Counted from the first letter of the stretch, positions 43,452-52,934 are shown. The stretch: 64,000 nucleotides of DNA from Shimia sp. (GCF_022448905.1 NZ_JAKVCW010000008.1:62001-126000); one strand, 5' to 3'. Numbers and translations are program-made. The notes: a model not told the origin generated them from the sequence alone.

Positions 43452-45071
43452 ATGTCGTTTGAGACACAGATCACGCCCAACGCGCCTGCGTTTGGCGAAA
43501 ACCGGGATGCAATGTTGAGCGCCGTGGCGGAACTGCGCGCGCTGGAAACCCGGACGGCGGAGAAATCCGAACAACGGCGAGGGCGCTTTGCCGCACGGGG
43601 GCAAATCACCCCTCGAGAGCGGCTCGCCCGCCTGCTGGACCCCGGCCTGCCGTTCCTGCGCCTGCACAGTCTCGCGGGGTATCTGCAAGACAGCGATGAC
43701 CCAGAGAAATCCCTGCCAGGCAGCACTTTCCTGATGGGCATTGGCTTTATCTCCGGCGTGCGCTGCATGGTGATTGTGGATGACAGCGGCATCAACGCGG
43801 GCGCGCTGTCTCCGATGTCGCTGCAAGCCATGCTCTCCGCCCAGGAAATTGCCCTGCGCCAGAAGCTGCCCTTTGTGCATCTGGTCGAAAGCGCGGGCGC
43901 CAACCTGATGAATTACCGCGTCGAAGACTGGGCTCTGGGCGGCGGCGTGTTCCGCAATCTGGCGCGTCTTTCGGCGGCCGGTTTGCCCACCGTCGCGGTT
44001 TTGCATGGCCCGTCCACTGCGGGCGGCGCCTATATGCCCGGCCTGTCGGACTATGTGATTGGCGTGAAGAAAAACGGCATGGCCGCACTTGCCGGGGCCG
44101 CGTTGGTAAATGCCGCAACCGGCGAGGTCGCGAAAGACGCCGATTTGGGCGGCGCGGAAATGCACGCGACCACCTCCGGTCTGGTGGAATACCTCGCCGA
44201 AGACGACGTGCACGCCATCGCGCTGGCCCGCCGGGTCATGGCGCGGCTGGACTGGAACCGTGACATGCCCAAACCAGAGGCGCGCGCCTTTGACGAACCG
44301 CGTTTTGACGTGGGTGAAATCGCAGGCGTGGTGCCCGCCGACTGGTCCACGCCCTATGACGCGCGCGAGTTGATCGCCCGGCTTGTCGACGGGTCCGATT
44401 TTGACGAATTCAAACCGGATTTTGGCCCCGCAACCCTCTGTATTCAAGCGCAAATCTACGGCCACACCGTTGGCATCCTTGCCAACAATGGCCCCATCGA
44501 TCCGGCGGGCGCCAACAAGGCCACGCATTTCATTCAGGCCTGCGAACAGGCGGGCACCCCGCTTGTGTTCCTCAATAACACCACCGGCTACATGGTCGGC
44601 ACGGCTTATGAACAGGCCGGGATGATCAAACACGGCTCCAAAATGATCCAAGCCGTGTCCAATGCCCGCGTGCCCAAAATCACGCTCTACTGCGGCGCCA
44701 GCTTTGGCGCGGGCAACTACGGCATGTGCGGCATCGCCTATCAGCCGGATTTCCTGTTTGCCTGGCCGACCTCCCGCTCCGGCGTCATGGGCGGCGCACA
44801 GGCCGCAAAAACCATGAGCCTCGTCGCCCGCGCCGGGGCCGCCCGCAAAGGCGTCGACGTGGATGAGGCCCGCATGGCCCAACAGGAAGCCGCCATTCAA
44901 GGCCTGTTTGATGCGCAAAGTTCCCCTTTCTTCACCTCCGGCAAAGTGCTCGACCACGGCGTGATCGATCCCCGTGACAGCCGCAAAGTGATTGCTTTCT
45001 GCCTTGCCACCGTGGCCGAGGCCCGTCGTCGCGATCTCAACTCCAACAGCTTTGGCGTGGCGAGGATGTGA
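43452..45071 (+). CDS. acyl-CoA carboxylase, carboxyltransferase (beta) subunit
   Basis: A 539-residue carboxyltransferase of the biotin-dependent acyl-CoA carboxylase family (length as in methylcrotonyl- or geranyl-CoA carboxylase beta subunits). Seen: RERLARLLDPGLPFLRLHSL, PFVHLVESAGANLM, FRNLARLSAAGLPTVAVLHG, PSTAGGAYMPGLSDY and the C-terminal GASFGAGNYGMCG (acyl-CoA site). Paired with the biotin subunit that starts two bases past its stop. The ATG has AGGAGGAGG upstream. Substrate unknown: the operon lacks an isovaleryl-CoA dehydrogenase or hydratase that would mark leucine breakdown. Confidence 0.9.
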   Translation: MSFETQITPNAPAFGENRDAMLSAVAELRALETRTAEKSEQRRGRFAARGQITPRERLARLLDPGLPFLRLHSLAGYLQDSDDPEKSLPGSTFLMGIGFISGVRCMVIVDDSGINAGALSPMSLQAMLSAQEIALRQKLPFVHLVESAGANLMNYRVEDWALGGGVFRNLARLSAAGLPTVAVLHGPSTAGGAYMPGLSDYVIGVKKNGMAALAGAALVNAATGEVAKDADLGGAEMHATTSGLVEYLAEDDVHAIALARRVMARLDWNRDMPKPEARAFDEPRFDVGEIAGVVPADWSTPYDARELIARLVDGSDFDEFKPDFGPATLCIQAQIYGHTVGILANNGPIDPAGANKATHFIQACEQAGTPLVFLNNTTGYMVGTAYEQAGMIKHGSKMIQAVSNARVPKITLYCGASFGAGNYGMCGIAYQPDFLFAWPTSRSGVMGGAQAAKTMSLVARAGAARKGVDVDEARMAQQEAAIQGLFDAQSSPFFTSGKVLDHGVIDPRDSRKVIAFCLATVAEARRRDLNSNSFGVARM

Positions 45072-45073
45072 CC

Positions 45074-47029
45074 ATGAGCACGTTTGACACCCTTCTGATT
45101 GCCAATCGGGGCGAAATTGCCTGCCGCATCATCCGCACCGCGCGCGACCTCGGCCTGCGCACTGTTGCGGTCTATTCGCATGCCGACGCAAATGCGCTGC
45201 ATGTCTCGATGGCGGATGAGGCGCACCCCATCGGCCTCGCGCCCGCCGCCGACAGCTACCTCAACAGCGACGCTATTTTGGAGGCCGCCAAAGCCTCCGG
45301 CGCGGGGGCAATCCACCCCGGTTATGGCTTTCTGTCTGAGAACGCAGATTTTGCCCGCGCGGTTGAACGCGCAGGTCTTGTTTTTGTAGGACCATCCGCC
45401 GAGGCCATCGAGATCATGGGCAACAAAGCCATCGCCAAGGCGCATATGCTGGACGCCGGAGTGCCCTGCGTGCCCGGCTATCAAGGTGATGATCAAACTG
45501 ACGCGACATTGCTGTCTCACGCACGCAACATCGGCATGCCACTCATGGTCAAAGCCGCAGCGGGAGGTGGCGGCAAAGGCATGCGGCTGGTCACGGATTT
45601 GGACGATCTGCCCGAGGCGCTCACCTTGGCCCGAGCGGAGGGCAGTGCGTCCTTTGGCAATGGCACGCTGATCCTCGAGCGCGCCGTGCAAAGCGCGCGA
45701 CATATCGAAATTCAGATCTTTGCGGATCACGACGGCAATACCATTGCCTTGGGGGAACGAGACTGCTCTGTCCAGCGCCGGCATCAGAAGGTAATAGAAG
45801 AAGCCCCTGCCCCCGGCATGACCCGAACCATACGAAAGCGTATGGAAAAGGCCGCCATCGCAGCAGCTCAATCGGTGGGCTACGTCGGCGCGGGCACGGT
45901 GGAGTTTCTGCTCGATGGAAACGGTGAGGATTTCTATTTCCTGGAGATGAACACCCGCCTTCAGGTCGAGCATCCGGTCACCGAGATGGTCACGGGCCTG
46001 GACCTCGTCGCACTGCAACTCGCTGTCGCGCAGGGCGCGCCCCTGCCCGTCTCCCAAGAGGACATCACACTCTCAGGACACGCCATAGAGGTCCGGCTCT
46101 ACGCCGAGGACCCCGCCAATGGCTTCCTGCCATCCATTGGGAAAATTCATAAATTTGAAACAGATAACATCATCCGCATCGACACCGGCGTGCGCAGTGG
46201 GGACGAAGTCTCTCCGCATTATGACCCAATGCTGGCCAAGCTCATTGCCTATGGTGACACCCGCGATGAAGCCCTGCGCAAGCTGAGCCAAGCACTGGAC
46301 AACACGGCAGTTCTGGGTGTGACCACAAACGTGGCGTTCCTGCGCGACTTGCTCGATCGCACCGAGGTGCAAAACGGCACGGCTACCACATCTTTTCTGG
46401 ATGACGCCTACCCGAATGGCCCTCCGCAGACCGCCGTCACGTCCCAAACTGTCGCCCTTTCTGCCGCGCTTTTGCTGCGCAGCGAAAGTGATAAAGCACA
46501 AGCGCAAAGTCTGCTGCCGGACGCCTCCCTCGCAGGGTTCTCCAGCGATGGCGGCCTGCCTATTCCGCTGGATCTCTCGCTTGACGGAGAACTACATAGT
46601 ATCACCGCAACGAGTGTTGGCACGGACCAGATCACGGTTTCTGGTGACGGCTGGACCCACAACGTTTCGAGCGACCTCCGCATCGACGGACACCGCACCA
46701 CTGCGCATCACGCGCCTGACGGTATGAGGGGGCTTTATCTGCAAACCGCAGGCCACCACCTGCATGTCACCCGCGCACAGCCCTGGGCCACAACTGACGC
46801 CACCGCCACCGGCGCCCTCACCGCGCCGATGCCGGGCCTGCTGGTGGCGCTCAACGTGGCCGCAGGGGACACCGTCCAAAAAGGCGACACGTTGGCCGTG
46901 CTTGAAGCCATGAAAATGCAACATCAATTGACCGCCGCCGCCGACGGCGTTGTCGCCGCGCTCCACGTTGAGACCGGCCAACAGCTGTCCAAAGGCGCGC
47001 TGATCCTGACCATGGAAGACCCAACATGA
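45074..47029 (+). CDS. acyl-CoA carboxylase, biotin carboxylase/carrier (alpha) subunit
   Basis: A 651-residue alpha subunit. The biotin carboxylase domain (about 1-445) has LIANRGEIACRIIRTA, HPGYGFLSENADFA and the ATP-grasp loop KAAAGGGGKGMRLV, and ends with EMNTRLQVEHPVTEM. The C-terminal carrier has EAMKMQH, whose Lys bears biotin. A linker of about 130 residues lies between. With the beta subunit it carboxylates an acyl-CoA in the cytoplasm. Starts at ATG 45074, three bases past the previous stop; its stop overlaps the next gene's start by four bases. Confidence 0.92.
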   Translation: MSTFDTLLIANRGEIACRIIRTARDLGLRTVAVYSHADANALHVSMADEAHPIGLAPAADSYLNSDAILEAAKASGAGAIHPGYGFLSENADFARAVERAGLVFVGPSAEAIEIMGNKAIAKAHMLDAGVPCVPGYQGDDQTDATLLSHARNIGMPLMVKAAAGGGGKGMRLVTDLDDLPEALTLARAEGSASFGNGTLILERAVQSARHIEIQIFADHDGNTIALGERDCSVQRRHQKVIEEAPAPGMTRTIRKRMEKAAIAAAQSVGYVGAGTVEFLLDGNGEDFYFLEMNTRLQVEHPVTEMVTGLDLVALQLAVAQGAPLPVSQEDITLSGHAIEVRLYAEDPANGFLPSIGKIHKFETDNIIRIDTGVRSGDEVSPHYDPMLAKLIAYGDTRDEALRKLSQALDNTAVLGVTTNVAFLRDLLDRTEVQNGTATTSFLDDAYPNGPPQTAVTSQTVALSAALLLRSESDKAQAQSLLPDASLAGFSSDGGLPIPLDLSLDGELHSITATSVGTDQITVSGDGWTHNVSSDLRIDGHRTTAHHAPDGMRGLYLQTAGHHLHVTRAQPWATTDATATGALTAPMPGLLVALNVAAGDTVQKGDTLAVLEAMKMQHQLTAAADGVVAALHVETGQQLSKGALILTMEDPT

Positions 47030-47826
47030 CCCTCACCCAAGCTGATGATTTTCTCACCGAGTCCGAAGTGCTGTATGACGCCCTGTCTGGTTTGTCGGAC
47101 GCGGAGCTGCGCACACAAACCCAGTTCAAAGGCTGGACCGTCGAAGACGTTTTGGTGCACCTGCATTTCTGGAACACCGGCGCGGACCTGTCTGCCTCCG
47201 ACGAAGCCGCCTTTATGGCGCGCATGGGCGGCGCGATGGCCTCGCTCAAGGCCTCGGGTTCCCTGCGCAGCTATGAGAATGAAACCATCCCGGAGCGCGG
47301 CGCAGACCTGCGTGCCCTCTGGATCGAAACGGCGCGCGACGTCGCCGCCCGCTGGCGAAACATGGACCCCAAGGCGCGCCTGCCCTGGGTCGGCCCGTCG
47401 ATGTCGGCACGCTCCTCTATGACCGCCCGGCAAATGGAAACCTGGGCCCATGGGTTTGAAGTGTTTGACCTACTGGGCAAGGTCCGCGCAGACAGCGACC
47501 GCATCAAAAACATCGTGATCCTTGGCGTGAACACCTTTGGCTGGTCCCATCAGGTGCACAGCCTGCCGGTGCCCGAGGCCATGCCCAGACTCACCCTGAC
47601 CGCACCATCCGGTGCCACATGGGAGTTTGGCGAAGAGGGCGACAACAGCATCGCAGGCCCTGCCGCAGATTTTGCCGCCGTGGTCACTCAGACCCGCGCC
47701 TTTGCCGATACCGCGCTGACCGCCACAGGCGAAGTTGCCCAGACCTGGATGGCCAACGCCCAATGTTTTGCGGGTCCGCCAGAAACGCCGCCCGCCCCCG
47801 GCAGCCGCCACAAACAGGAGCGCTGA
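47026..47826 (+). CDS. TIGR03084-type metal-binding protein (DinB/MDMPI fold)
   Basis: A 266-residue protein of the group known as TIGR03084, related to mycothiol-dependent maleylpyruvate isomerase and DinB-fold proteins. Metal-binding residues are expected in LVHLHFW and the ARQMETWAHGFEVFDLL stretch, which has a conserved His. Function is unproven; these genes are often found next to acyl-CoA carboxylases. The ATG overlaps the carboxylase stop by four bases (ATGA), so it is co-translated. Confidence 0.8.
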   Translation: MTLTQADDFLTESEVLYDALSGLSDAELRTQTQFKGWTVEDVLVHLHFWNTGADLSASDEAAFMARMGGAMASLKASGSLRSYENETIPERGADLRALWIETARDVAARWRNMDPKARLPWVGPSMSARSSMTARQMETWAHGFEVFDLLGKVRADSDRIKNIVILGVNTFGWSHQVHSLPVPEAMPRLTLTAPSGATWEFGEEGDNSIAGPAADFAAVVTQTRAFADTALTATGEVAQTWMANAQCFAGPPETPPAPGSRHKQER

Positions 47827-47827
47827 G

Positions 47828-48697
47828 ATGGACAAAGCCATCCTCACCTGTGCGCTCAACGGCGTTCTGACCGATCCGACACAGCACCCCGTGCCGGTCA
47901 CGCCCGCGCAATGCGCCGCCTCCGCGCGCGAGGCGATGGACGCGGGTGCCGCCGTGATCCACATCCACTTCCGCCAGCAGGAAGAAGGCAAAGGTCATCT
48001 GCCAAGCTGGGACCCAAAGGTGGCGACGGAAATTGTTGGCGCGATCCGCGATGCCTGCCCCGACATCCTAATCAACGCCACCACCGGCGTGGTAGGGCCG
48101 GATTACTCCGGCGCGTTGGACTGCATTCGTGTGCTCAAGCCCGAAATCGCCGCCTGCAACGCCGGCTCGCTCAATTATCTCAAGCTACGCAGCAACGGAG
48201 AGTGGGCTTGGCCGCCAATGCTGTTTGAAAACCAGCCGTCCAAAATTCAGGACCACCTCGATGTGATGGCGGAGACCAACACAATTCCAGAGTTTGAGTG
48301 CTTTGACACCGGCATCGTGCGCTCTGTGGCGATGTATGTGCAAAACGGCATGACCAGCTGTGCGCAGTACAACCTTGTCATGGGCGTGGCATCGGGCATG
48401 CCCGTGGACCCGAAACTTCTGGCATTCCTCATGCCCTACATGCTGAAAGACAGTTTCTGGCAAGCCACCCTGATCGGGCGCAGCGAGCTTTGGCAGAGCC
48501 ACCAAAAGGCCGCCGAGCTTGGCGGCATGTTGCGCACCGGTGTAGAAGACACGTTCTACCTACCGAATGGGGACAAGACCCGCTCCAATGGGCCGTTGAT
48601 TGAAGCGCTGGCCACCTGCGCCACAAACGCCGGGCGCGCAATTGCCAGTCCAGCAGAAGCACGGGAGATGTTGGGCATTTCGCCAGAGCGGTCGTAA
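47828..48697 (+). CDS. beta-keto acid cleavage enzyme (BKACE, DUF849)
   Basis: A 289-residue TIM-barrel, zinc-dependent enzyme of the BKACE family, which cleaves a beta-keto acid with acetyl-CoA to give acetoacetate and a CoA ester. Seen: KAILTCALNGVLTDPTQHP, AREAMDAGAAVIHIHFR (two His metal ligands), PECNAG-like region CNAGSLNYL, and FECFDTGIVRSVAMY. It starts one base past the TIGR03084 stop. BKACE substrates vary widely; this one would act after or before the carboxylase in the same pathway. Confidence 0.85.
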   Translation: MDKAILTCALNGVLTDPTQHPVPVTPAQCAASAREAMDAGAAVIHIHFRQQEEGKGHLPSWDPKVATEIVGAIRDACPDILINATTGVVGPDYSGALDCIRVLKPEIAACNAGSLNYLKLRSNGEWAWPPMLFENQPSKIQDHLDVMAETNTIPEFECFDTGIVRSVAMYVQNGMTSCAQYNLVMGVASGMPVDPKLLAFLMPYMLKDSFWQATLIGRSELWQSHQKAAELGGMLRTGVEDTFYLPNGDKTRSNGPLIEALATCATNAGRAIASPAEAREMLGISPERS

Positions 48698-48699
48698 GC

Positions 48700-48742
48700 G
48701 GGGGCCAGCCCCCGCACCCCCGGGATATTTTTGGCAAGAAGA
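48700..48742. repeat. Rhodobacteraceae-type GC-rich intergenic repeat, copy 2
   Basis: GGGGGCCAGCCCCC, GCACCCCC, then GGGATATTTTTGGCAAGAAG. It starts two bases after the stop of the BKACE gene. The hairpin plus the T-run could act as terminator for the carboxylase operon. Same build as copy 1 at 25084-25136. Confidence 0.6.
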
Positions 48743-48796
48743 AGCCCAAGCCGGAAGAAAGCTTGCACTGGGAGACCCACTGCTCATAGTGGCGCC

Positions 48797-49543
48797 ATGA
48801 TTGACCTGCTCCCGCCAGACCTGTCCCAAACCCATGCAATCTTCCTTTTGGCGGTGAGCTTTGCCACCTCATTGATGACCGCTGCTTTTGGCATTGGCGG
48901 CGGTGCGATCTTCCTGGCGGTGACCGCGGTGATCCTGCCGCCAGCGGCGCTGATCCCTGTACATGGCGTGGTGCAACTGGGCTCCAACGCCGTGCGCGCC
49001 ATCATGTTCAGCAGCCACATCTTGCGCAGCGCCTTGCCCGCCTTCACCATCGGTGCCCTCATCGGTGTGGCCATTGGCGGCAGTGTGGCGGTGAGCCTGC
49101 CGCCTGCGACCGTGCAAATTGGCATTGGTCTGTTCCTGCTGTGGGTGGTGCTCGGCAAGACGCCTGCTTGGATCGGAAAATGGCCGATTGGCGCGGGCGC
49201 GTTTTCTTCCTTTCTGACCATGTTCTTTGGCGCCACCGGCCCGTTTGTCGCCGCCTATGTGAAAACCATGCAGCTGGACCGCCACACCCATGTCGCCACC
49301 CACGCGGCGCTGATGACGGTGCAGCACGGGCTCAAGGTGGCGATGTTTGCGGCACTGGGGTTTGGCTTTGCCCCCTGGGCGCTGTTCATCGCCGGACTGA
49401 TCATCTGTGGCGCAGCGGGCACCTGGGTGGGCAAACATGTGCTGGGCCGGATGAGCGACCACGGATTTCACAAGGTGCTCAATGTGTTGCTGATCCTGAT
49501 TGCGCTGCGTCTGTTGTGGGGCGGGGTCAGCACCTTCCTCTGA
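48797..49543 (+). CDS. TauE/SafE family sulfite/organosulfonate exporter
   Basis: A 248-residue membrane protein of the TauE/SafE (DUF81) family with about eight helices. Marks: FGIGGGAIFLAVTAVILP near the N-terminus and the repeat in the second half (SFLTMFFGATGPFVAAYV). Such proteins export sulfite, sulfoacetate or related anions. Start at ATG 48797; a frame to 48731 is open but runs into the repeat element. Single gene; substrate unknown. Confidence 0.88.
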   Translation: MIDLLPPDLSQTHAIFLLAVSFATSLMTAAFGIGGGAIFLAVTAVILPPAALIPVHGVVQLGSNAVRAIMFSSHILRSALPAFTIGALIGVAIGGSVAVSLPPATVQIGIGLFLLWVVLGKTPAWIGKWPIGAGAFSSFLTMFFGATGPFVAAYVKTMQLDRHTHVATHAALMTVQHGLKVAMFAALGFGFAPWALFIAGLIICGAAGTWVGKHVLGRMSDHGFHKVLNVLLILIALRLLWGGVSTFL

Positions 49544-49602
49544 CAAAACGCCACAGGGGACTGAGTCTTGATAGACCTTTAAAATAGGCGTAATGGGGCG
49601 CT

Positions 49603-50511
49603 ATGTTTACAGTCTGCGCTCTCTATCACTTCACCACTTTTGACAACCACGAGGCCCTGCGGGCGCCCTTGCTGGAGTTTTGTCAGAAGCACAACATCAC
49701 CGGCACCTTGTTGTTGGCCCATGAGGGCATCAACGGCACCATTGCCGGGCCACGCGACGGCATTGATGCAGTAATTGGCTACATCCAAAAGCTGCCGGGT
49801 TGCGCCAACTTTGAGTGGAAGTTGAGCACCGCGGCGGAAAAGCCGTTCCCGCGCATGAAGGTGAAGCTCAAGAAAGAGATCGTGACGCTGGGCCAGCCCA
49901 ACGTCGATCCGACCGCGCATGTGGGCAACTACGTGAACCCGGAGGACTGGAACGAGCTGATCCAGTCGCCGGATGTGGTCACCATCGACACGCGAAACGA
50001 CTACGAAGTGGCGATTGGCACCTTCCAAGGCGCAATTGACCCGGAAACCGCGACGTTCCGCGAATTCCCGGCGTGGTGGGAAGCCAACAAAGAGCGCTTC
50101 CACAACAAACGTGTGGCGATGTTCTGCACCGGGGGCATTCGCTGTGAGAAATCCACCAACTTCCTGATGAGTCAGGGTGTCGAAGATGTCTATCACCTGA
50201 AAGGTGGCATTCTGAAGTACCTCGAAGAGGTGCCACAGGAAGAGAGCAGCTGGGATGGCGAGTGCTTTGTGTTTGACGGACGTGTGTCGGTTGGGCACGG
50301 GCTGAAAGAAGGCCCGCACCTGCTGTGCCATGCCTGCCGTCGCCCCATCCTACCGGCAGATCAGGAGCGTCCGGAGTATGAGGCGGGCGTGAGCTGCCAC
50401 CAATGTGTTGGCGAGTATTCGGAAAATGACAAAGAGCGGTTCCGGGAACGTCAAAAGCAAATGACTCTGGCACGCCAGCGCGGCGAGCAGCACATCATCG
50501 GTCTGGACTGA
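49603..50511 (+). CDS. trhO: tRNA uridine(34) hydroxylase TrhO
   Basis: A 302-residue rhodanese-domain protein of the YceA/TrhO family, which hydroxylates U34 of tRNAs with oxygen. Seen: LAHEGINGTIAGP, PRMKVKLKKEIVTLG, DTRNDYEV and the active-site FCTGGIRCEKS with the catalytic Cys, and a C-terminal Cys-rich part (CHACRRP, CHQCVGEY) that may bind metal. Ends in a terminator shared with the convergent methyltransferase gene. Confidence 0.93.
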   Translation: MFTVCALYHFTTFDNHEALRAPLLEFCQKHNITGTLLLAHEGINGTIAGPRDGIDAVIGYIQKLPGCANFEWKLSTAAEKPFPRMKVKLKKEIVTLGQPNVDPTAHVGNYVNPEDWNELIQSPDVVTIDTRNDYEVAIGTFQGAIDPETATFREFPAWWEANKERFHNKRVAMFCTGGIRCEKSTNFLMSQGVEDVYHLKGGILKYLEEVPQEESSWDGECFVFDGRVSVGHGLKEGPHLLCHACRRPILPADQERPEYEAGVSCHQCVGEYSENDKERFRERQKQMTLARQRGEQHIIGLD

Positions 50512-50540
50512 TCCCTAAGTCACCAAGCCAAAGAACAAAA

Positions 50541-50561
50541 CGCCCGGTCACTGACCGGGCG
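50541..50561. terminator. bidirectional terminator between trhO and the methyltransferase
   Basis: CGCCCGGTC, loop ACT, GACCGGGCG: a perfect 9-bp stem. Preceded by AAAACAA-type and followed by CATCTTTAT, so it can serve both converging genes. Confidence 0.8.
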
Positions 50562-50566
50562 CATCT

Positions 50567-51043
50567 TTATGTTCTGTAGAAATAATAGCGCTCTGGCGCC
50601 ACGGTTGTTGGCCCGCGCACCTGTTCAAATCCAACCAATGGCTGACCTGACACCAGCACGCCACCGGGCAACATAATCTCTTTGATCATTGCCGACAGAC
50701 GCGCCGCCTCGGCCACGTCTTTCTCTTTGTCGCCAAAGCCAAAGTCATAATGCGCCATGGCCACTTTGGTGCCGTCTGTCGCCATCTTTTTCAGCATCTC
50801 TTCGGCTTCGCCCTGAAGGAAATCCTCCTCCGGCGGCACGCAGGAAGGGTGGCAGTTCAGCGCGCGGTCAATCACCCAGATGCGCCGCTCTGGAGCAATC
50901 TCGCGGATGTGGTCATAGGTGCGGCCATTGCCCAGCCCCATGTCGAGGAAATCCCCCTTGAGGCTGTCCACCATGGTGTTGCCCCACTCCAGCCCATCGG
51001 CCTGCGCTGCCAAGCGACGCATCATGCTGTTCAAACGGCTCAT
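50567..51043 (-). CDS. class I SAM-dependent methyltransferase
   Basis: A 158-residue methyltransferase. Motif I is LDMGLGNGRTYDHIRE, followed by acidic strand 2 (WVIDRALNCHP), and the motif near AMAHYDFGFGDKEK. It is the last gene of the glycan operon; the ATG overlaps the stop of the deacetylase gene (ATGA). It may methylate a sugar of the product. Target unproven. Confidence 0.78.
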   Translation of the reverse strand: MSRLNSMMRRLAAQADGLEWGNTMVDSLKGDFLDMGLGNGRTYDHIREIAPERRIWVIDRALNCHPSCVPPEEDFLQGEAEEMLKKMATDGTKVAMAHYDFGFGDKEKDVAEAARLSAMIKEIMLPGGVLVSGQPLVGFEQVRGPTTVAPERYYFYRT

Positions 51044-51795
51044 GAAATGCCCTTTCCATCATGGCGATAAAGCCGCACTGGCCCTTCGCAAATTTCCTGC
51101 AAAAACTGCCGCGAAAACTCCCAGATATCGGCGTCATGCACAAGGTGGTGCGTGAGATATCCCAGGGGTTCTTGATTGTCCGTGTGACCCGCGCGGCGGT
51201 CTTGTAGCAGCTTGACCACTTGAGACAGCAATGTCTCTACATCCACCAACCCTCTATGGCCGCGCCAGAAAATCGGATCAATGTGCGTGTTGATCTGCGC
51301 CACACAGGAGGCGGCCATGGCGGTTTTACGAGGGTTATAGGTCGACACCGCGTCAAAACCAGCCTCGGCCAGCCCGGCCACAACATCGGGCGCAATCCGG
51401 TTCCACGGCGGCACAAACATCGGCGCCAACTTGTCGCCAAACAGGGCGCGAAGTCGCGCAAGGCCTTGAGACGCATCCGCCAGTGCCGCGTTGGCAGGGC
51501 GGCCCGCCCCAAACTCTGCGTTTTTCACACCCTCCGGCGTGTGGCTGACATGGGCCCAGCCGTGCACAACCGGCACAAAGCACGTCGCCAAGTCCTGCGC
51601 CAAAGCCTCGTTGGCGTCTTTGGGTATGATCGCCAAGTGTACCGGAACTTCCGTCGCTGTGCTTAACGACGCAAGCTGATCAAGCGCCTCGGTGGGGGCA
51701 ACCGCGTCGTCATCGCGCCACCACAAGGGCAGCACCAGACCTTCTGCGCGCCATTGCGCCAGTTCCGCCCGCAGCGCTGACCAGTCGATCCTCAC
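51040..51795 (-). CDS. polysaccharide deacetylase-like protein
   Basis: A 251-residue NodB-fold protein. The metal-site motif is WWRDDDA (residues about 25-31), a His pair sits in VVHGWAHV, and the substrate-side motif is FVPPWNRIAP. It lacks a signal peptide, so it should work in the cytoplasm on a precursor. Overlaps both neighbours by four bases. Deacetylation of an N-acetyl sugar is the family reaction; the substrate is unknown. Confidence 0.78.
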   Translation of the reverse strand: MRIDWSALRAELAQWRAEGLVLPLWWRDDDAVAPTEALDQLASLSTATEVPVHLAIIPKDANEALAQDLATCFVPVVHGWAHVSHTPEGVKNAEFGAGRPANAALADASQGLARLRALFGDKLAPMFVPPWNRIAPDVVAGLAEAGFDAVSTYNPRKTAMAASCVAQINTHIDPIFWRGHRGLVDVETLLSQVVKLLQDRRAGHTDNQEPLGYLTHHLVHDADIWEFSRQFLQEICEGPVRLYRHDGKGIS

Positions 51796-52934
51796 CCGCG
51801 CAGCTCCGCCAGCATGGATTGGGCAATACGCACGCTCTCAGCCGCGCCATTCATACGCAGGCCGGACGGGCTGCGGCGGTCTTTGGAGGCCACACGTTTG
51901 ATCTCTGCCATCAGGCTTTGCGGGGTCAGGTCGGTGGCGCTGAGCACTTCGATGCCGGGCTGCACGGAAAGGGCGCGCGCGCGCAGGGTCTGCTCCACTT
52001 CCCCGCCATCATCAAACGGCACAAACACCGCTGGCACGCCGGTTTGCAGCACATCGAGCGCGGTGTTGTAGCCGCACATGCTGACCGAGGCGGTCACATG
52101 GTGCAGCATTTGCCGGAAATCGGGCCGCACCGGTTCAATCTTGATCATCGGATCATCGGCCAGCGTTTTGAGCTCTGCAATCCGCGCCTCGGCATTGGCC
52201 CCGCCCACCAACAAGCGCCACCGCAACGGGCTACGTTTGGCGGCTTTGATCGCACATTCAAACAGCGCCTGTCCGACCGCGCCGCCCCCGGCGCTGACCA
52301 CAATTTCACCGGCACCTGCGCTGTCCGGATGCTGTTGTGGCGCGGGCGGCGCCACGTAGCCGGTGTAGCGCAGCATCGCCGTCACATCGCTGGTCAATGG
52401 CCAGCTCATGTCGAGTTTGGTCAGCTCTGGGTCGGCATGCACCAGAATGCCGTCGTAATACTGTTTGATCACCTCGCGGGCGCGAGCCGCTTTGGAGGCT
52501 TTCGACGGCGGTGCAAGGATGTCGCGCACCGAGGCCAGCACCAAGGCAGGCTGCGGCAATGATTTGGCGGCGTCTAGCAAGGCTTCAAACTCCGCCGACA
52601 GGCTACGACGGCCAAAGGGGAAGAGTTCGGTGATCACCACATCGGGCGCCATGTCCTCTACCGCTTTCACCATCATCGCCTGACGCTTGGCCAGATAGGC
52701 GGCATCCGCCTCCACGCCCAATTCAGTCAACAGCTTGGTGAAATCCACACCATCCGAGGCCAGCGGCGGCAGCTGCACCAATGCAATGCCGTCCTTGTCC
52801 AGATGCTCTGCAGGCATGCCGCCCGACAGCACCACAGCCTCGTGGCCATCACGCGTGAACGCGCGGGCAAGTGTCAGAGCGCGGGACAGATGCCCGGTGC
52901 CCAGAAGATGGGTGACAGCGATCAAAACTTTCAT
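51792..52934 (-). CDS. MurG-like glycosyltransferase (GT28 type)
   Basis: A 380-residue GT-B glycosyltransferase. N-terminal acceptor part: LIAVTHLLGTGHLSRAL; C-terminal donor site: VSMCGYNTALDVLQTGVPAVFVPF. It has no membrane helix. A second GT28-type enzyme of similar layout is encoded at 55834-57057, so two linkages of the same kind may be made. Its stop overlaps the next start. Confidence 0.8.
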   Translation of the reverse strand: MKVLIAVTHLLGTGHLSRALTLARAFTRDGHEAVVLSGGMPAEHLDKDGIALVQLPPLASDGVDFTKLLTELGVEADAAYLAKRQAMMVKAVEDMAPDVVITELFPFGRRSLSAEFEALLDAAKSLPQPALVLASVRDILAPPSKASKAARAREVIKQYYDGILVHADPELTKLDMSWPLTSDVTAMLRYTGYVAPPAPQQHPDSAGAGEIVVSAGGGAVGQALFECAIKAAKRSPLRWRLLVGGANAEARIAELKTLADDPMIKIEPVRPDFRQMLHHVTASVSMCGYNTALDVLQTGVPAVFVPFDDGGEVEQTLRARALSVQPGIEVLSATDLTPQSLMAEIKRVASKDRRSPSGLRMNGAAESVRIAQSMLAELRG

